Shown here: positions 37,461 to 46,597 of the stretch, one piece after another
Layout of the letters: each line of letters starts with the position of its first letter
How positions within the stretch are numbered: position 1 is the stretch's first letter
Assembly: GCF_963668215.1 (NCBI RefSeq)
Contig: NZ_OY764190.1
Location: forward strand, 1,302,001-1,366,000
Direction: 5' to 3'
Origin: an uncultured Desulfosarcina sp.
Lineage (GTDB): Bacteria > Desulfobacterota > Desulfobacteria > Desulfobacterales > Desulfosarcinaceae
DNA length: 64,000 nt
The notes under the pieces: generated by a model
What the model was told of the DNA's origin: nothing
The model's input: the letters and a program-made list of their open reading frames with translations, nothing else
Databases searched by the model: none
Program-made: the position numbers and the translations under genes

Positions 37461-39202
37461 TATACCTCCATGTTCTCCGGCAGGGTGATGGAAACCGTGG
37501 TCCCCTCTCCGGGACGGCTCTTGACCCGGATTTCTCCGTTGTGGGCCTTGACGATGTTGTGAACGATGGCCAACCCCAGCCCGGTGCCGGTCTTCTTGGT
37601 GGAAAAGTAGGGTTCGAAAATATGGGGTCGATCATCGGGGTCGATGCCCTTGCCCGTGTCGGTGACGGTGAGCTGCAGGCCGTTTTTCCCGACACCGGAC
37701 GCGCTGACGTGCAGGGTCCCGCCTCCCGGCATCGCATCCAGGGCGTTGAGCATCAGGTTGAGGACCACCTGGCGCATTTTGTCGGCATCCATGGTCGCAT
37801 GAAGGGCCGCATTGGGCAGATCAGGCACCAACTCCACATTGGCTTCCTGGCTCTGCTGCGCCACCAGTTGAAAGGCGTCTTCGAAAAAGGATTTTACGGC
37901 CACGGACTGGCAAACGAGCCGGAGCGGGCGCGCGAATTCCAGCAGCTGCCCCACCACCCGGTTGAGGCGGTCCACCTCCTGGATCATGATGGCGGCAATC
38001 TCCTGATCCTTTTCCTCCTGCCGGTATTTTTCCTTGAAATAGGTGGCAAAGCCCTTGATCGAACTCAGGGGATTGCGGATTTCGTGGGCCACGCCGGCGG
38101 CCAGGCGGCCCACCGACGCCAGCCGCCGGTTTTTTTCCAGTTCCAGGCGCAGGGCGCGGATCTCGGTAAGGTCTTTGAACAGGATGACCCGGCCGAAACG
38201 CTCGCCGCTCTCATCGGTAAGGGTTGCGGCATTCACGTCCAGGGAAATTTCGCGGCCGCCGGCCACCGGGCAGACCACTTCCCGTTGTACCGGCGCATCA
38301 GTTTCTTGGAGGGGTTCCAGCAACGCCGCCGGAATCACCCTGTCTGCGGGCCGGCCGACAGACTGGTCAGCATCCAGCCCCAGCGTTTCCCGGGCCACCG
38401 AATTGACGGCGGTCACCCGGTGATCCCTGTCCAGGGCCACCAGACCAATGGGCATCCGGGTCACCAGGTTGTCCGAAAAGGCCTGCACCCGCACCAGGGA
38501 TGTCCGGGCAGAGCGATAATTCTGGGCCAGCAAAAGCAGGAGCACCCCGGCGCACCCCGCCAGGAGCAGCACGGCCGCCATCACGATGGTATGCCGGGTA
38601 TCGGCGGCGCGGGCCGCATCCACCGAATCGGTACGAAGTCCCACGAAAATGACCATCTCCGGTGGAGTCGGCGTATCGGTGGTCATTTCCCCGCGCCCCA
38701 TCCTGTGACCATGTCGGACCCATACCGGTTGTCTGGCCAGAGGGGCGAACCGGCCGAACACCTCGAACACCCCGCTGCCATCTTCTGCAACGCCCTGCCG
38801 CGACTCCAGCGTGGCCGAGGCGTAAATGGCCGGCAGATCCAGGTCGGAACCGTAACTGGACCCCACCTTGTCCATCTGGCTGTGGGCGATAATCACGCCG
38901 TCTGTGCGAACCACCAGCAGATAGGCGATGTCGGACTGGGCTGCGGTCTCGGCCAAAAGACGCTGCAACTTGAAGTCGCGGCCATGGCCGCCGTGCATAC
39001 CCATACGCGTTCCGGCTTCGAAGGACCGGATCAGGGCGGCCCCTTTTTCCATCAAAAGCTGAGTGCTCTGGCGCTTCTGGCGGTTGAGAGTCTCTATGGT
39101 CATCATGGCCACAACGGGCAAAAGGACCGCAAGGGCGCCCAATACGATCCAGGGCGAAAAACCGGACAGAAATGATCTATAGGAGGATTTGTCTTTCATC
39201 AT
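37460..39202 (-). CDS. Membrane sensor histidine kinase, ZraS-like
   Basis: 580 residues: an N-terminal membrane helix (about 12-34), periplasmic sensor domain containing GMHGGHGRDF and HGHRMGRGE (histidine-rich, possible metal ligands), second helix near 205-225 (VMAAVLLLAGCAGVLLLLL), PAS domain, HisKA with GVAHEIRNPLSSIKGF and HATPase with DTGKGI and GTGLGLAIV. In ZraS the periplasmic domain senses zinc or envelope stress through ZraP. Start is one of two adjacent ATGs with a weak ribosome site. Confidence 0.9.
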   Translation of the reverse strand: MMKDKSSYRSFLSGFSPWIVLGALAVLLPVVAMMTIETLNRQKRQSTQLLMEKGAALIRSFEAGTRMGMHGGHGRDFKLQRLLAETAAQSDIAYLLVVRTDGVIIAHSQMDKVGSSYGSDLDLPAIYASATLESRQGVAEDGSGVFEVFGRFAPLARQPVWVRHGHRMGRGEMTTDTPTPPEMVIFVGLRTDSVDAARAADTRHTIVMAAVLLLAGCAGVLLLLLAQNYRSARTSLVRVQAFSDNLVTRMPIGLVALDRDHRVTAVNSVARETLGLDADQSVGRPADRVIPAALLEPLQETDAPVQREVVCPVAGGREISLDVNAATLTDESGERFGRVILFKDLTEIRALRLELEKNRRLASVGRLAAGVAHEIRNPLSSIKGFATYFKEKYRQEEKDQEIAAIMIQEVDRLNRVVGQLLEFARPLRLVCQSVAVKSFFEDAFQLVAQQSQEANVELVPDLPNAALHATMDADKMRQVVLNLMLNALDAMPGGGTLHVSASGVGKNGLQLTVTDTGKGIDPDDRPHIFEPYFSTKKTGTGLGLAIVHNIVKAHNGEIRVKSRPGEGTTVSITLPENMEV

Positions 39203-39466
39203 CTTGAAATAATATACAAAAATACTGCCAAAAATACGATTTCCCGGCAGCGGCCCGGCCGGCGGCCATCGATTTCGGCCCGGCGATCCGGTGGGCAAAG
39301 CAATGTGGCACCTTTTTACCCGGTCCGGGCGCCCAAGGTGGATCCCTTCTACCCGCCCGGTTCGACCGTCACCAGGCTGTTCACGTTCTGCAAACCTACC
39401 ACCATCGTTATTATCACTATTGGATTGAATAGGTTACGATTTTTTTGCCCCAATGGCAACCGGATT

Positions 39467-39482
39467 TGGCATCAGCCTTGCT
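39467..39482 (+). promoter_or_regulatory. Sigma-54 promoter of the ZraP-like gene
   Basis: TGGCATCAGCCTTGCT matches the -24/-12 consensus (TGGCAC-N5-TTGCW) with one change; GG and GC are ten bases apart as required. It lies 68 bases before the start codon, in the intergenic region divergent to the ZraS/ZraR pair; the rest of 39203-39550 shows no gene. Confidence 0.8.
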
Positions 39483-39550
39483 CATACAGGCTGTCGAAAG
39501 AGAAAACAAGCGGTTCAACAACTTCATATCACCCACGAAAGGAGTTCAAC

Positions 39551-40093
39551 ATGAAAACCAGTAAAACCAAAGCCGTTATCGCAGGTCTGGCCGCCGTCGC
39601 CGTCATTACCATGGGAGGCACCGCCATCGCAGGCAAAGGGTACCGTCAGGATGGTCAGCGTAGCGGGGAATACGGACAGCAGTATCGCGATGGCAGTTGC
39701 CGGTATGCGGACCGGAACCCCAATCTGACCCCCGAACAGCGCGAGCAATTGGACGCCGAACGGAAGGCCTTTTTCGAAGGCACTCACAAGGACCGGCAGG
39801 ATCTTCGCGCCAAGCGGCTGGCCTTGAGATCGGAAATCGCCAAAAGCGAATTGGACATCAACGCAGCCAAGGGCCTGCAAAAAGAGATCTCCAGAATGCA
39901 GGCTGATCTGGACATGAAGCGGCTGGACCACATTGTAAACGTCCGTAAAATCGATCCCGATGCCGGCCGTGGCTTTTTCGGAAAAGGCCGGGGCAATGGG
40001 CATCACGGCTCCGGGCACCACTCTGGCAAGGGCCGCGGGATGGGGATGGGAAACGGTCCCGAGGACTGTCCTTATAACCAGGTCGACAAATAA
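39551..40093 (+). CDS. Periplasmic heavy-metal/stress resistor, ZraP/Spy-CpxP family
   Basis: 180 residues with signal peptide (about 1-28, AVIAGLAAVAVITMGGTAIAG). The middle is a helical LTPEQREQLDAERKAFFEGT segment typical of LTxxQ-motif ZraP/CpxP proteins, then two more helices. The C-terminus is a Gly/His-rich tail (GHHGSGHHSGKGRG) able to bind metal. Acts as periplasmic chaperone and in ZraPSR as a repressor of its own kinase. AAAGGAG stands six bases before the ATG, which sets the start over upstream codons. Confidence 0.88.
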   Translation: MKTSKTKAVIAGLAAVAVITMGGTAIAGKGYRQDGQRSGEYGQQYRDGSCRYADRNPNLTPEQREQLDAERKAFFEGTHKDRQDLRAKRLALRSEIAKSELDINAAKGLQKEISRMQADLDMKRLDHIVNVRKIDPDAGRGFFGKGRGNGHHGSGHHSGKGRGMGMGNGPEDCPYNQVDK

Positions 40094-40131
40094 ACCGGAT
40101 TAACGGATGCAATAGAAGATACAATAGATAC

Positions 40132-40169
40132 AAAGCGCCGGGCGGCTGCCGCCCGGCGCTTTGTTTTTA
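40132..40169 (+). terminator. Intrinsic terminator after the ZraP-like gene
   Basis: AAAGCGCCGGGCGGC pairs with GCCGCCCGGCGCTTT (overlapping centre TG), followed by GTTTTT. Very stable G+C stem 40 bases after the stop. Confidence 0.88.
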
Positions 40170-40231
40170 TTGGCGTGTAAGCCGTTAAACTGCTATGGTC
40201 TGTCTCCCTTGCTGACGGAGATTTATTATCG

Positions 40232-40642
40232 ATGAACGAATTGGACCAGCATCGCTATTTTTTCGATTCCGGGATCCGTTTTCAATGCCGGCGCTGCGGC
40301 GCCTGCTGTACCGGCGCGCCCGGGGTCATTCGGGTCTCCGATGAGGAGGCCGTCGCCATTGCCGATTTTTTAAGCCTGCCGGTTCAACAAGCCATCGATA
40401 CCTTATTGTACCCCTGGGAAAACGGATACAGCGTCCGGGAGGACGGCGACGGCCGCTGCCTGTTTTACGAGGAAGGCTGCCGGATCTACCCGGTACGCCC
40501 CCGGCAATGCCGCACCTTCCCTTTCTGGACCGCCATCCTGCGTTCTGAGGCCCGCTGGGATTCCATCCGCAGACATTGTCCGGGGATCGGCAAGGGCCGC
40601 CTTTTTGCCAAGCACGAGATTTTAGATATTCTCAATTCTTAG
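40232..40642 (+). CDS. YkgJ-family cysteine cluster protein
   Basis: 136 residues. Cysteine pattern CRRCGACC at 20-27, then CLFYEEGCRIYPVRPRQCRTFPFW, the YkgJ/UPF0153 signature thought to bind zinc or an iron-sulfur cluster. Function unknown. Its stop overlaps the convergent acyl-CoA dehydrogenase gene by four bases. No clear ribosome site beyond ACGGAG. Confidence 0.88.
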   Translation: MNELDQHRYFFDSGIRFQCRRCGACCTGAPGVIRVSDEEAVAIADFLSLPVQQAIDTLLYPWENGYSVREDGDGRCLFYEEGCRIYPVRPRQCRTFPFWTAILRSEARWDSIRRHCPGIGKGRLFAKHEILDILNS

Positions 40643-42333
40643 TCGTTCATCCGGTAGGCCCCTTTTAAAGCATACACCTGCTCCTCCCAAATGCGATTGA
40701 AGCGCTGCGGGTTGGCCACCGGTTTTTTGATCATGCGCATGCAGATTTCCATCTGCCTGGCCGTGCTGCTGGTTTTGCTGTAAAGCTGCAGGGCGAACTT
40801 GGAGAAATCCCGCACCATGAAATCGAAAATCTGGTCCATCAGATCGTCGCCCACCTTTTCGATGCCCGCCTTTTCGATGAGCAACTGGCCATAGGCCACC
40901 AGGGTAAACAATTCGCCCAGGTTGAGCAGAAAATCGATGTCTTTGGCCTGCTCCTTGTCCGGGGCCGCCGTCATCAGCAGTTCCACCAACAGGGCGATCT
41001 GCTCCTTGAAAACTGTTATATTGGGAAGATCCAGACTGTCGTAAGCGATCTTGTAATCGTGGAACTGAATCCGCCCCAATCCGCGGGTAGGCCCCTGGTT
41101 GAACAAAAAATCGTCGTTGACGGTTGCATCGACTTTTCCGATCTCCGGGAACTGGCCTGGATTGAAAAAGTAGTTGGCCATGAACTTGATGATCAGGGCC
41201 ATGTTGACATGCACCGTACCTTCCAGTTTGGGCAGGGCGCGGATGTCCCTGGCCGCCATCTCGAAATAGGTGTCCTTTTCGAAGCCTTTGGCCGCAATTA
41301 CGTCCCACAGCAGGTTGATCACTTCCTCGCCCTGGGTGGTCACCTTCATCTTCACCATGGGGTTGTACAGCAGGTAACGGCGGTCCTCGGCCGAGGCGCT
41401 GCGTATGTAATCGGCCGCCCGCGTGGCGAACATGCGCATGGCGCACAATCGGGCGTAGGCATCCACGAACAATTGACGGATATGGGGAAAATCGGTCACG
41501 TAATGCTTGAACAGGTAGCGGCCGGCGGCGTGGTCGATGGCCTCGTAAAAGGCGTGGGTGCAGATCCCGATGGAGGCCCATCCCAGGTTATATTTGCCCA
41601 CATTGATGGTATTCAAAGACGAATCCCAGGCCCGGCTGCCCGTGGTGAGGATGTCGTCATCGGTGATGGGATAACCGTTCAGGGCGTATTCGGAGACATA
41701 CATCTGCGAATTGACCACGTTCTGGACACATTCGTAATTCTCATGCTGGGAATCCACCACGAAAAAAACGTATTCGTCGGTTTCGGAATTTTTGGCAAAC
41801 GTGGAGACCAGGGCCGCCTTGTTGCCGTTGCCGATATAGTATTTGCCGCCGTCGGCCCGGTACTGGCCGTCGCCCATGGGTGTCAGGGCCATGTCGCTGG
41901 CGTACAGATCCGCCCCGTGCGCTTTTTCCGACAGGCCGAAAGCGAAAATGCCGCCATCTTCCAGCAGTCCGGCGGTTTTGCGCTTGACAGCCTCGTTGTC
42001 GCCCATCCAGATGGGGCCCAGCCCCAAAATGGTCACCTGCCAGGTGTACCAGTAGGAAAGGCTGTAAAAACCCAGGATTTCGTTGAAATCCATGTTGCGG
42101 AAGGTATCCCACCGGCAGTTCTCTTTGCCGTAGGGGGTTGGCGTCAGCAGATCGAAGAAAATCTTCTCCTTTTTGACGAACTGCAAAAAGTCGTCGTACC
42201 AGACCCGTTCATGATCGTCCTCCTTGAGCTTTCGCTTGCCCTTGGTTTCGAAGAAATCAATGGTTTTCTGCATGATTTCCCTGGACCGCGCGTCCAGGTG
42301 ATCGAAGGATGCCTGTTTCGGATTGAACAGCAT
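40639..42333 (-). CDS. Acyl-CoA dehydrogenase family protein
   Basis: 564 residues, longer than classical acyl-CoA dehydrogenases (about 380) and with an extended C-terminal helical part, as in a group common in sulfate reducers. Flavin-binding middle domain: FAFGLSEKAHGADLYASD, YRADGGKYYIGNGNKAA and TGSRAWDSSLNTINV; C-terminal helices include NYFFNPGQFPEIG. It would oxidise an acyl-CoA with electron-transfer flavoprotein as acceptor; substrate unknown. Start ATG 42333 has AAGGAGG seven to ten bases upstream. No etf genes adjoin. Confidence 0.85.
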   Translation of the reverse strand: MLFNPKQASFDHLDARSREIMQKTIDFFETKGKRKLKEDDHERVWYDDFLQFVKKEKIFFDLLTPTPYGKENCRWDTFRNMDFNEILGFYSLSYWYTWQVTILGLGPIWMGDNEAVKRKTAGLLEDGGIFAFGLSEKAHGADLYASDMALTPMGDGQYRADGGKYYIGNGNKAALVSTFAKNSETDEYVFFVVDSQHENYECVQNVVNSQMYVSEYALNGYPITDDDILTTGSRAWDSSLNTINVGKYNLGWASIGICTHAFYEAIDHAAGRYLFKHYVTDFPHIRQLFVDAYARLCAMRMFATRAADYIRSASAEDRRYLLYNPMVKMKVTTQGEEVINLLWDVIAAKGFEKDTYFEMAARDIRALPKLEGTVHVNMALIIKFMANYFFNPGQFPEIGKVDATVNDDFLFNQGPTRGLGRIQFHDYKIAYDSLDLPNITVFKEQIALLVELLMTAAPDKEQAKDIDFLLNLGELFTLVAYGQLLIEKAGIEKVGDDLMDQIFDFMVRDFSKFALQLYSKTSSTARQMEICMRMIKKPVANPQRFNRIWEEQVYALKGAYRMND

Positions 42334-42512
42334 GATTGCCCTCCTTGAAACATTTGCGGCCGCCGGCACTTCCCCCACGGAGCACCGGCTATGTTGTCAA
42401 CGTTAACATCGTCCCTATCCCATCCAAATCGTTTCTGTCAACGGATTCCTGTTCAAACGCGCCATCTTTTGCTATTTCCAGCGGCATCGATCACAGCAGC
42501 GCAGGAGGAACA

Positions 42513-43244
42513 ATGGCAAAAATTGAAATTGACGCCAAAGGATTTATTGCATGGCCCCAGCTGATCCGCGGAACACTGATCCGCCGCTACAAGCGCTTTC
42601 TGGCCGATGTCCGTTTGGAAAACGGACAAACCGTGACCGCCCACTGCCCCAATTCAGGCAGTATGCAGGCCTGCTGTGAGCCGGGACGGCCGGTTTATCT
42701 TTCCCATCACGACAACCCCAAACGCAAACTTAAATACACCTGGGAATTGATCCACATGCCCGACTCACTGGTGGGAGTCAACACCCAGGTCCCCAACCGC
42801 CTTACTGCACATGCCATCGCGGCGGGAGACGTAGCGGAACTGGACGGGTACGAAACGCTCAAACGCGAGGTAAAGGTGGGCGAACATACACGCATCGACA
42901 TTCGACTGGACTCCCCGAACCGCCGGCCCTGCTATGTGGAAGTGAAAAACTGCACGCTTGTGATCGATGGGGCCGCCACCTTCCCCGATGCCGTGACGGT
43001 ACGGGGCCAGAAACACCTGCTGGAGTTGCAGGAACTGGTGGCCGCCGGATTTCGCTGCGCCATGTTCTTCCTGATCCAGCGCATGGATGCCCGTACATTT
43101 GCCCCCGCCGACCATATCGATGCCGAATACGGAAAGAAACTGCGCCAGGCTGTGCAAAACGGCGTAGAAGTCCTGGCCTACGACGTCTGCATCGATCTTG
43201 CCGGCATCTGGCTGAGAAGTCGGGTGCCCTGCGACCTTTCTTGA
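42513..43244 (+). CDS. sfsA: SfsA family DNA/RNA nuclease-like protein
   Basis: 243 residues. SfsA proteins have an OB-like N-terminal part and a PD-(D/E)XK-type C-terminal part. Seen: RGTLIRRYKRFLADVRLENG, VTAHCPNSGSMQACCEPG, TRIDIRLDSPNRRPCYVEVKNCTL (the Asp and EVK nuclease motif) and FPDAVTVRGQKHLLEL. Start ATG 42513 is preceded by AGGAGG at four bases. Role in sugar fermentation stimulation is historical; nuclease activity is inferred from the fold. Confidence 0.92.
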   Translation: MAKIEIDAKGFIAWPQLIRGTLIRRYKRFLADVRLENGQTVTAHCPNSGSMQACCEPGRPVYLSHHDNPKRKLKYTWELIHMPDSLVGVNTQVPNRLTAHAIAAGDVAELDGYETLKREVKVGEHTRIDIRLDSPNRRPCYVEVKNCTLVIDGAATFPDAVTVRGQKHLLELQELVAAGFRCAMFFLIQRMDARTFAPADHIDAEYGKKLRQAVQNGVEVLAYDVCIDLAGIWLRSRVPCDLS

Positions 43245-43361
43245 CGGGCTTCGGCTTCCGGGCAAACAAATAAAAATTGATTTGAATTTATTTGCTATCT
43301 AAACTATTATTACCGATAAATCGGCAGTCAGAAAACACGCAAAGTAGTCGAGAGGACAAGC

Positions 43362-43775
43362 ATGAATACCGATTCAAGCAGCCAATCATCGCAATCGGGA
43401 AACCGCACGGTGCTTCTGATAGACGATGAACAGATGGTGCTGGAGGTAGGCAAGGCGATTCTCCAGCGGTTGGGACACGAGGTCGTCACGGCGGAAAGCG
43501 GCGAGGAGGCCCTGGAAAAATTCGATCAATGGAAAGACGCCATCGGATGTGTGGTGCTTGACCTGACCATGCCGGGCATGGGCGGCAAGAAAACCTTCGG
43601 CAGACTTCGCGAGCTGGCCCCCGGCCTGCCGATCATCATCTCCAGCGGCCTGTCCATCGAACAGATGGCCGGGCAATTCGAAGCCGGCCCGACCACGGCT
43701 TTCATCCAAAAACCCTACCAGGTGGCCGAACTATCATCCACGATCCAGAACATTTTCAAAAGCGCTGGCTGCTGA
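43362..43775 (+). CDS. Single-domain response regulator (receiver only)
   Basis: 137 residues with only a CheY-like receiver: acidic pair in LLIDDEQMV, phospho-Asp in CVVLDLTMPG (about D67), Thr/Ser in IIISSGLS and Lys in IQKPYQ. No output domain. An N-terminal Ser/Gln-rich tail of 15 residues precedes it. GAGAGGAC stands before the ATG. Likely takes part in a phosphorelay or is the detached receiver of a hybrid kinase; partner not visible. Confidence 0.9.
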   Translation: MNTDSSSQSSQSGNRTVLLIDDEQMVLEVGKAILQRLGHEVVTAESGEEALEKFDQWKDAIGCVVLDLTMPGMGGKKTFGRLRELAPGLPIIISSGLSIEQMAGQFEAGPTTAFIQKPYQVAELSSTIQNIFKSAGC

Positions 43776-43839
43776 AAAATCGGCGTCCGTCCATAATGGG
43801 ACCGCCGTGGAAAAGCCGCTTTATAGACGAAGTCGTCCT

Positions 43840-44286
43840 TTATAAATCGAACTTCGCCTTTATCTTAAATACCCGCGTGGCCGGCAGGTTCAGAATTCTG
43901 TTGACCCCTGTTTTGCGGGCAATGCGAGCCAGATTTTCCCGGATCGTCTCCATGGAGGGGGCGATAAACGTAAACCAGACGTTGAACGAATTTTCCCGCA
44001 GATAGTTATGGGTCACGCCGGGAAAGGCGTTCACCGCACGGGCAAAGTCTTCGACATCCTCATCCGGCACCCGGGCGGCACAAAGGGTGCTGACGAATCC
44101 TACCTTGCCGGGCACGAAGTTTCCACCGATCCTGCGGATGATTCCGCTTTTTTTGAGCCGCGATACCCGCTCCAGAATTTCTTCTTCCGTGGCCCCCAAT
44201 TCGTCGGCAATTGCCGCAAAGGGTTTGGATGTCAACGGAAAGCGCGTTTGAATCCGATTGAGAATCGTTTTGTCCAGTTCGTCCAT
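43840..44286 (-). CDS. Siroheme decarboxylase subunit (AhbA/AhbB, AsnC/Lrp-like)
   Basis: 148 residues with an Lrp/AsnC-like wing (RIQTRFPLTSKPFAAIADELG; VSRLKKSGIIRRIGGNF) and the ligand domain containing GVTHNYLRENSFNVWFTF, the heme-substrate loop of siroheme decarboxylases. These convert siroheme to 12,18-didecarboxysiroheme in the alternative heme pathway of sulfate reducers and archaea. It directly follows ccsA (one base gap), linking heme supply to cytochrome c maturation. The second subunit is not in the window. A plain Lrp-type regulator is the alternative. Confidence 0.85.
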   Translation of the reverse strand: MDELDKTILNRIQTRFPLTSKPFAAIADELGATEEEILERVSRLKKSGIIRRIGGNFVPGKVGFVSTLCAARVPDEDVEDFARAVNAFPGVTHNYLRENSFNVWFTFIAPSMETIRENLARIARKTGVNRILNLPATRVFKIKAKFDL

Positions 44287-44287
44287 C

Positions 44288-45127
44288 TCATACCTTTCCG
44301 TAACTGTGCAGCCCCGGCAGCAAGTTCACCCCGAAATAGGTGAAAAGCACCGCGGCAAATCCCAAAATGGAGAGATAGGCGATCTGCCGCCCCTGCCAGC
44401 CGCGCATCAGCCGGGCGTGCAACAGGGTCGCATAAACGAACCAGGTGATCAGGGACCAGGTCTCCTTGGGGTCCCACGACCAGTAGCTGCCCCAGGCGGA
44501 ATTTGCCCATACCGAACCGGTGATGATGCCGACGGTGAGAAAAAGAAAACCGAACAGCACCATGCGATGGGTGAGTTCATCCAGAATATCCAGTTTGGGA
44601 AGGTGGCCGACGATTCCTTCGGTGCGGTCCGGGTTGCGGGCCTTCATCAGGTACATGATGCTCATGCCGAAAGCGATGGCAAAGGCGGCGTAGCCGAAAA
44701 AGCAGGTGACCACATGGGCGATCAGCCAATTGCTTTTCAGGGCCGGGATCAGGGGCTGGATCCGGTCGCTGACATTGGGCGACAACGAGGCGTAGGCCAT
44801 GGCCAGAAAAGCGATGGGGGTGGCAAAGGCGCCGATCAACTCATTTTTGTATCTGAATTCCACGTAGAGATAGATAACACCCGCCGTCCAGGCAAAAAAC
44901 ACCAGGGATTCATACAGGTTGGACAAAGGGGCGTGTCCGATGCCCAACTGGTAGGATTCCACCCAGCGCAGGATGATCCCCACGGTGGTCACCACCACCG
45001 CCGCGGCCACGATCCAGCGTGCCGGCCGGGTCCAATTCGGTTTTTTGAAAATCAGGGCGGCCAGGTAAAACACAGCCGCCAGGCCAAAAACAAAGGTGGA
45101 TATGGAGAGTAGCTGGGAACTGCTCAT
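44288..45127 (-). CDS. ccsA: Cytochrome c biogenesis protein CcsA/ResC
   Basis: 279 residues, eight or so membrane helices. The heme-handling tryptophan-rich motif WGSYWSWDPKETWSL is present, with flanking histidines in AHVVTC and TWFVYATLLHARL. With ResB it forms the system II complex that exports heme and attaches it to CXXCH apocytochromes. Lies between resB and ahb in one operon. Confidence 0.92.
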   Translation of the reverse strand: MSSSQLLSISTFVFGLAAVFYLAALIFKKPNWTRPARWIVAAAVVVTTVGIILRWVESYQLGIGHAPLSNLYESLVFFAWTAGVIYLYVEFRYKNELIGAFATPIAFLAMAYASLSPNVSDRIQPLIPALKSNWLIAHVVTCFFGYAAFAIAFGMSIMYLMKARNPDRTEGIVGHLPKLDILDELTHRMVLFGFLFLTVGIITGSVWANSAWGSYWSWDPKETWSLITWFVYATLLHARLMRGWQGRQIAYLSILGFAAVLFTYFGVNLLPGLHSYGKV

Positions 45128-45175
45128 AGGCGTCGTTCTGCTCCTTTTTTCGTCAAAGCATCACCGCATTGGACC

Positions 45176-46597
45176 CTATTTTCGTTCGGTCAATTCGGCG
45201 AACATCTTCTCAATGCTGTTTTTCATGGCCAGCTTGTTGCGGTTGGCGACGCCGGCCAGGGTCACCTGACTGCTTTGCTCCAGCGGCGCGATAACCAGAC
45301 AGACCTGCTGGTGGGAGAGATAAAAGGTCACGAAGCAGCCGGCAATCATCAGGATGAATCCGGAATAGACCAGCCAGACACCGGGATCGCGGGTCACCTG
45401 AAGACCTGTGTAGTAGCGCGTTTCCGATTGCTGGGGCGTAAATTTTTCCCGGTCCTGGTTTTCCACGGCGATGATGACATTGCCGCCGCGCATTTTGTCG
45501 AAGTTGCCGAATTTCAAGGGCAGGAGAACTTCAACCGGCTCCCCTTGAGGTGGCGTGAGAATCCCTTTCAGCGCTTCGCCCACATCCATCCCGCGAAAGG
45601 CAGCCGCGGGTTCGTAAGTCATGATGACGAAGCGGCCCAACCCCTCGGGGATTTCCACGGGCTCTCCCACCTTTGCCTTTTGGGTATACTGCATCCCCGA
45701 CGCCCGACTGGTGAAACTCAGCGTGTAGGTCTCCCCGGGTCCGGATGGCGTCGTTTTCTTGGGGGCCATGTGCTCGGGCGGCAGCTTGCCGTAGCTGGCC
45801 TGAAAGATATTGATGCCCTTGTAGCGCATGGGGTCGTTGACGACGATATCTTTCTGTTTGACGGCCCCGCCCCCCTCGATGATCGACAAGGAAGAGCGAT
45901 ACTCCTTGGGCGCACCGTTTTCGTAGAGTTCCAGATTGAAATCGTCGCAGCGAATCTGAAAATCGAGGCGGTGAATTGCTCCGGTATTACGCAGGCGAAT
46001 GGTATCTGCGGCCTCCCCTTCAGGGATGTTGACATAGCCCTCAAAGCCGAAAAAGGAGCCCACCAGGCCGCCGACAAGCAGGAAAATCACGCTCAGGTGG
46101 ACGATATAGACGCCCAGACGGGACAGGCGCCCCTTTTCCCCGTATATTGCGGCGCCGCCGCTGTCGCGGATGACCCGGCAATATCCGAATCGGCGGTTGA
46201 TCACCGGCTCGCAGGCCTTGACCAGTTCGTCCACACTGCGCTTGTCGGTAAAGGTGCGGGCATCGGAGCGCTTGCTGAAACGCTGGGGATTCACCTGCGG
46301 GGTGCGGTTGAATATGATCTTCCAGCTTCCCTGCAGCCGATCGATGGAACAGACCACGATATTGACGGTCAACAGGAGCAGCAAACCCTGAAACCACCAG
46401 GAATGGTACATATCGAAAATACCGAAGGCGCTGAGCAGCTGGTAGCGAAAGGCACCGTAAGCCTGCAGGTAGGCCTCCGGACTTTCATTCTGGGGGATGA
46501 CGGTGCCGATAATGGACGTGAATGCCAGCGACAGCAACAGCACCACGGTCAGTTTGACGGAACAGAAAAATTTCCAAAAGGGATTCGCGCTTTTCAA
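45176..46597 (-). CDS. resB: Cytochrome c biogenesis protein ResB (CcsB)
   Basis: 473 residues with the chosen start: TTG 46597 behind AAGGAG at six bases, giving SANPFWKFFCSVKLTVVLL, the usual ResB opening; an upstream TTG at 46660 has no ribosome site. Three N-terminal membrane helices, a large periplasmic domain (about 190-400), and a C-terminal helix (VWLVYSGFILMIAGCFVTFYL). Motifs SIIGTVIPQNE and GVYIVHLSVIFLLVGGL fit. First gene of resB-ccsA-ahb. Confidence 0.9.
   Translation of the reverse strand: MKSANPFWKFFCSVKLTVVLLLSLAFTSIIGTVIPQNESPEAYLQAYGAFRYQLLSAFGIFDMYHSWWFQGLLLLLTVNIVVCSIDRLQGSWKIIFNRTPQVNPQRFSKRSDARTFTDKRSVDELVKACEPVINRRFGYCRVIRDSGGAAIYGEKGRLSRLGVYIVHLSVIFLLVGGLVGSFFGFEGYVNIPEGEAADTIRLRNTGAIHRLDFQIRCDDFNLELYENGAPKEYRSSLSIIEGGGAVKQKDIVVNDPMRYKGINIFQASYGKLPPEHMAPKKTTPSGPGETYTLSFTSRASGMQYTQKAKVGEPVEIPEGLGRFVIMTYEPAAAFRGMDVGEALKGILTPPQGEPVEVLLPLKFGNFDKMRGGNVIIAVENQDREKFTPQQSETRYYTGLQVTRDPGVWLVYSGFILMIAGCFVTFYLSHQQVCLVIAPLEQSSQVTLAGVANRNKLAMKNSIEKMFAELTERK

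Noticed and set aside
36393..39175. Long plus-strand open frames (389 and 544 codons) opposite the ZraS/ZraR-like pair
   Set aside because: Low-complexity His/Gly/Gln-rich translations typical of antisense frames; the minus-strand proteins are clear two-component members.
39300..39320. TGGCACC near 39304 as a -24 element for the ZraP-like gene
   Set aside because: No GC at the -12 spacing; the site at 39467 matches both elements.
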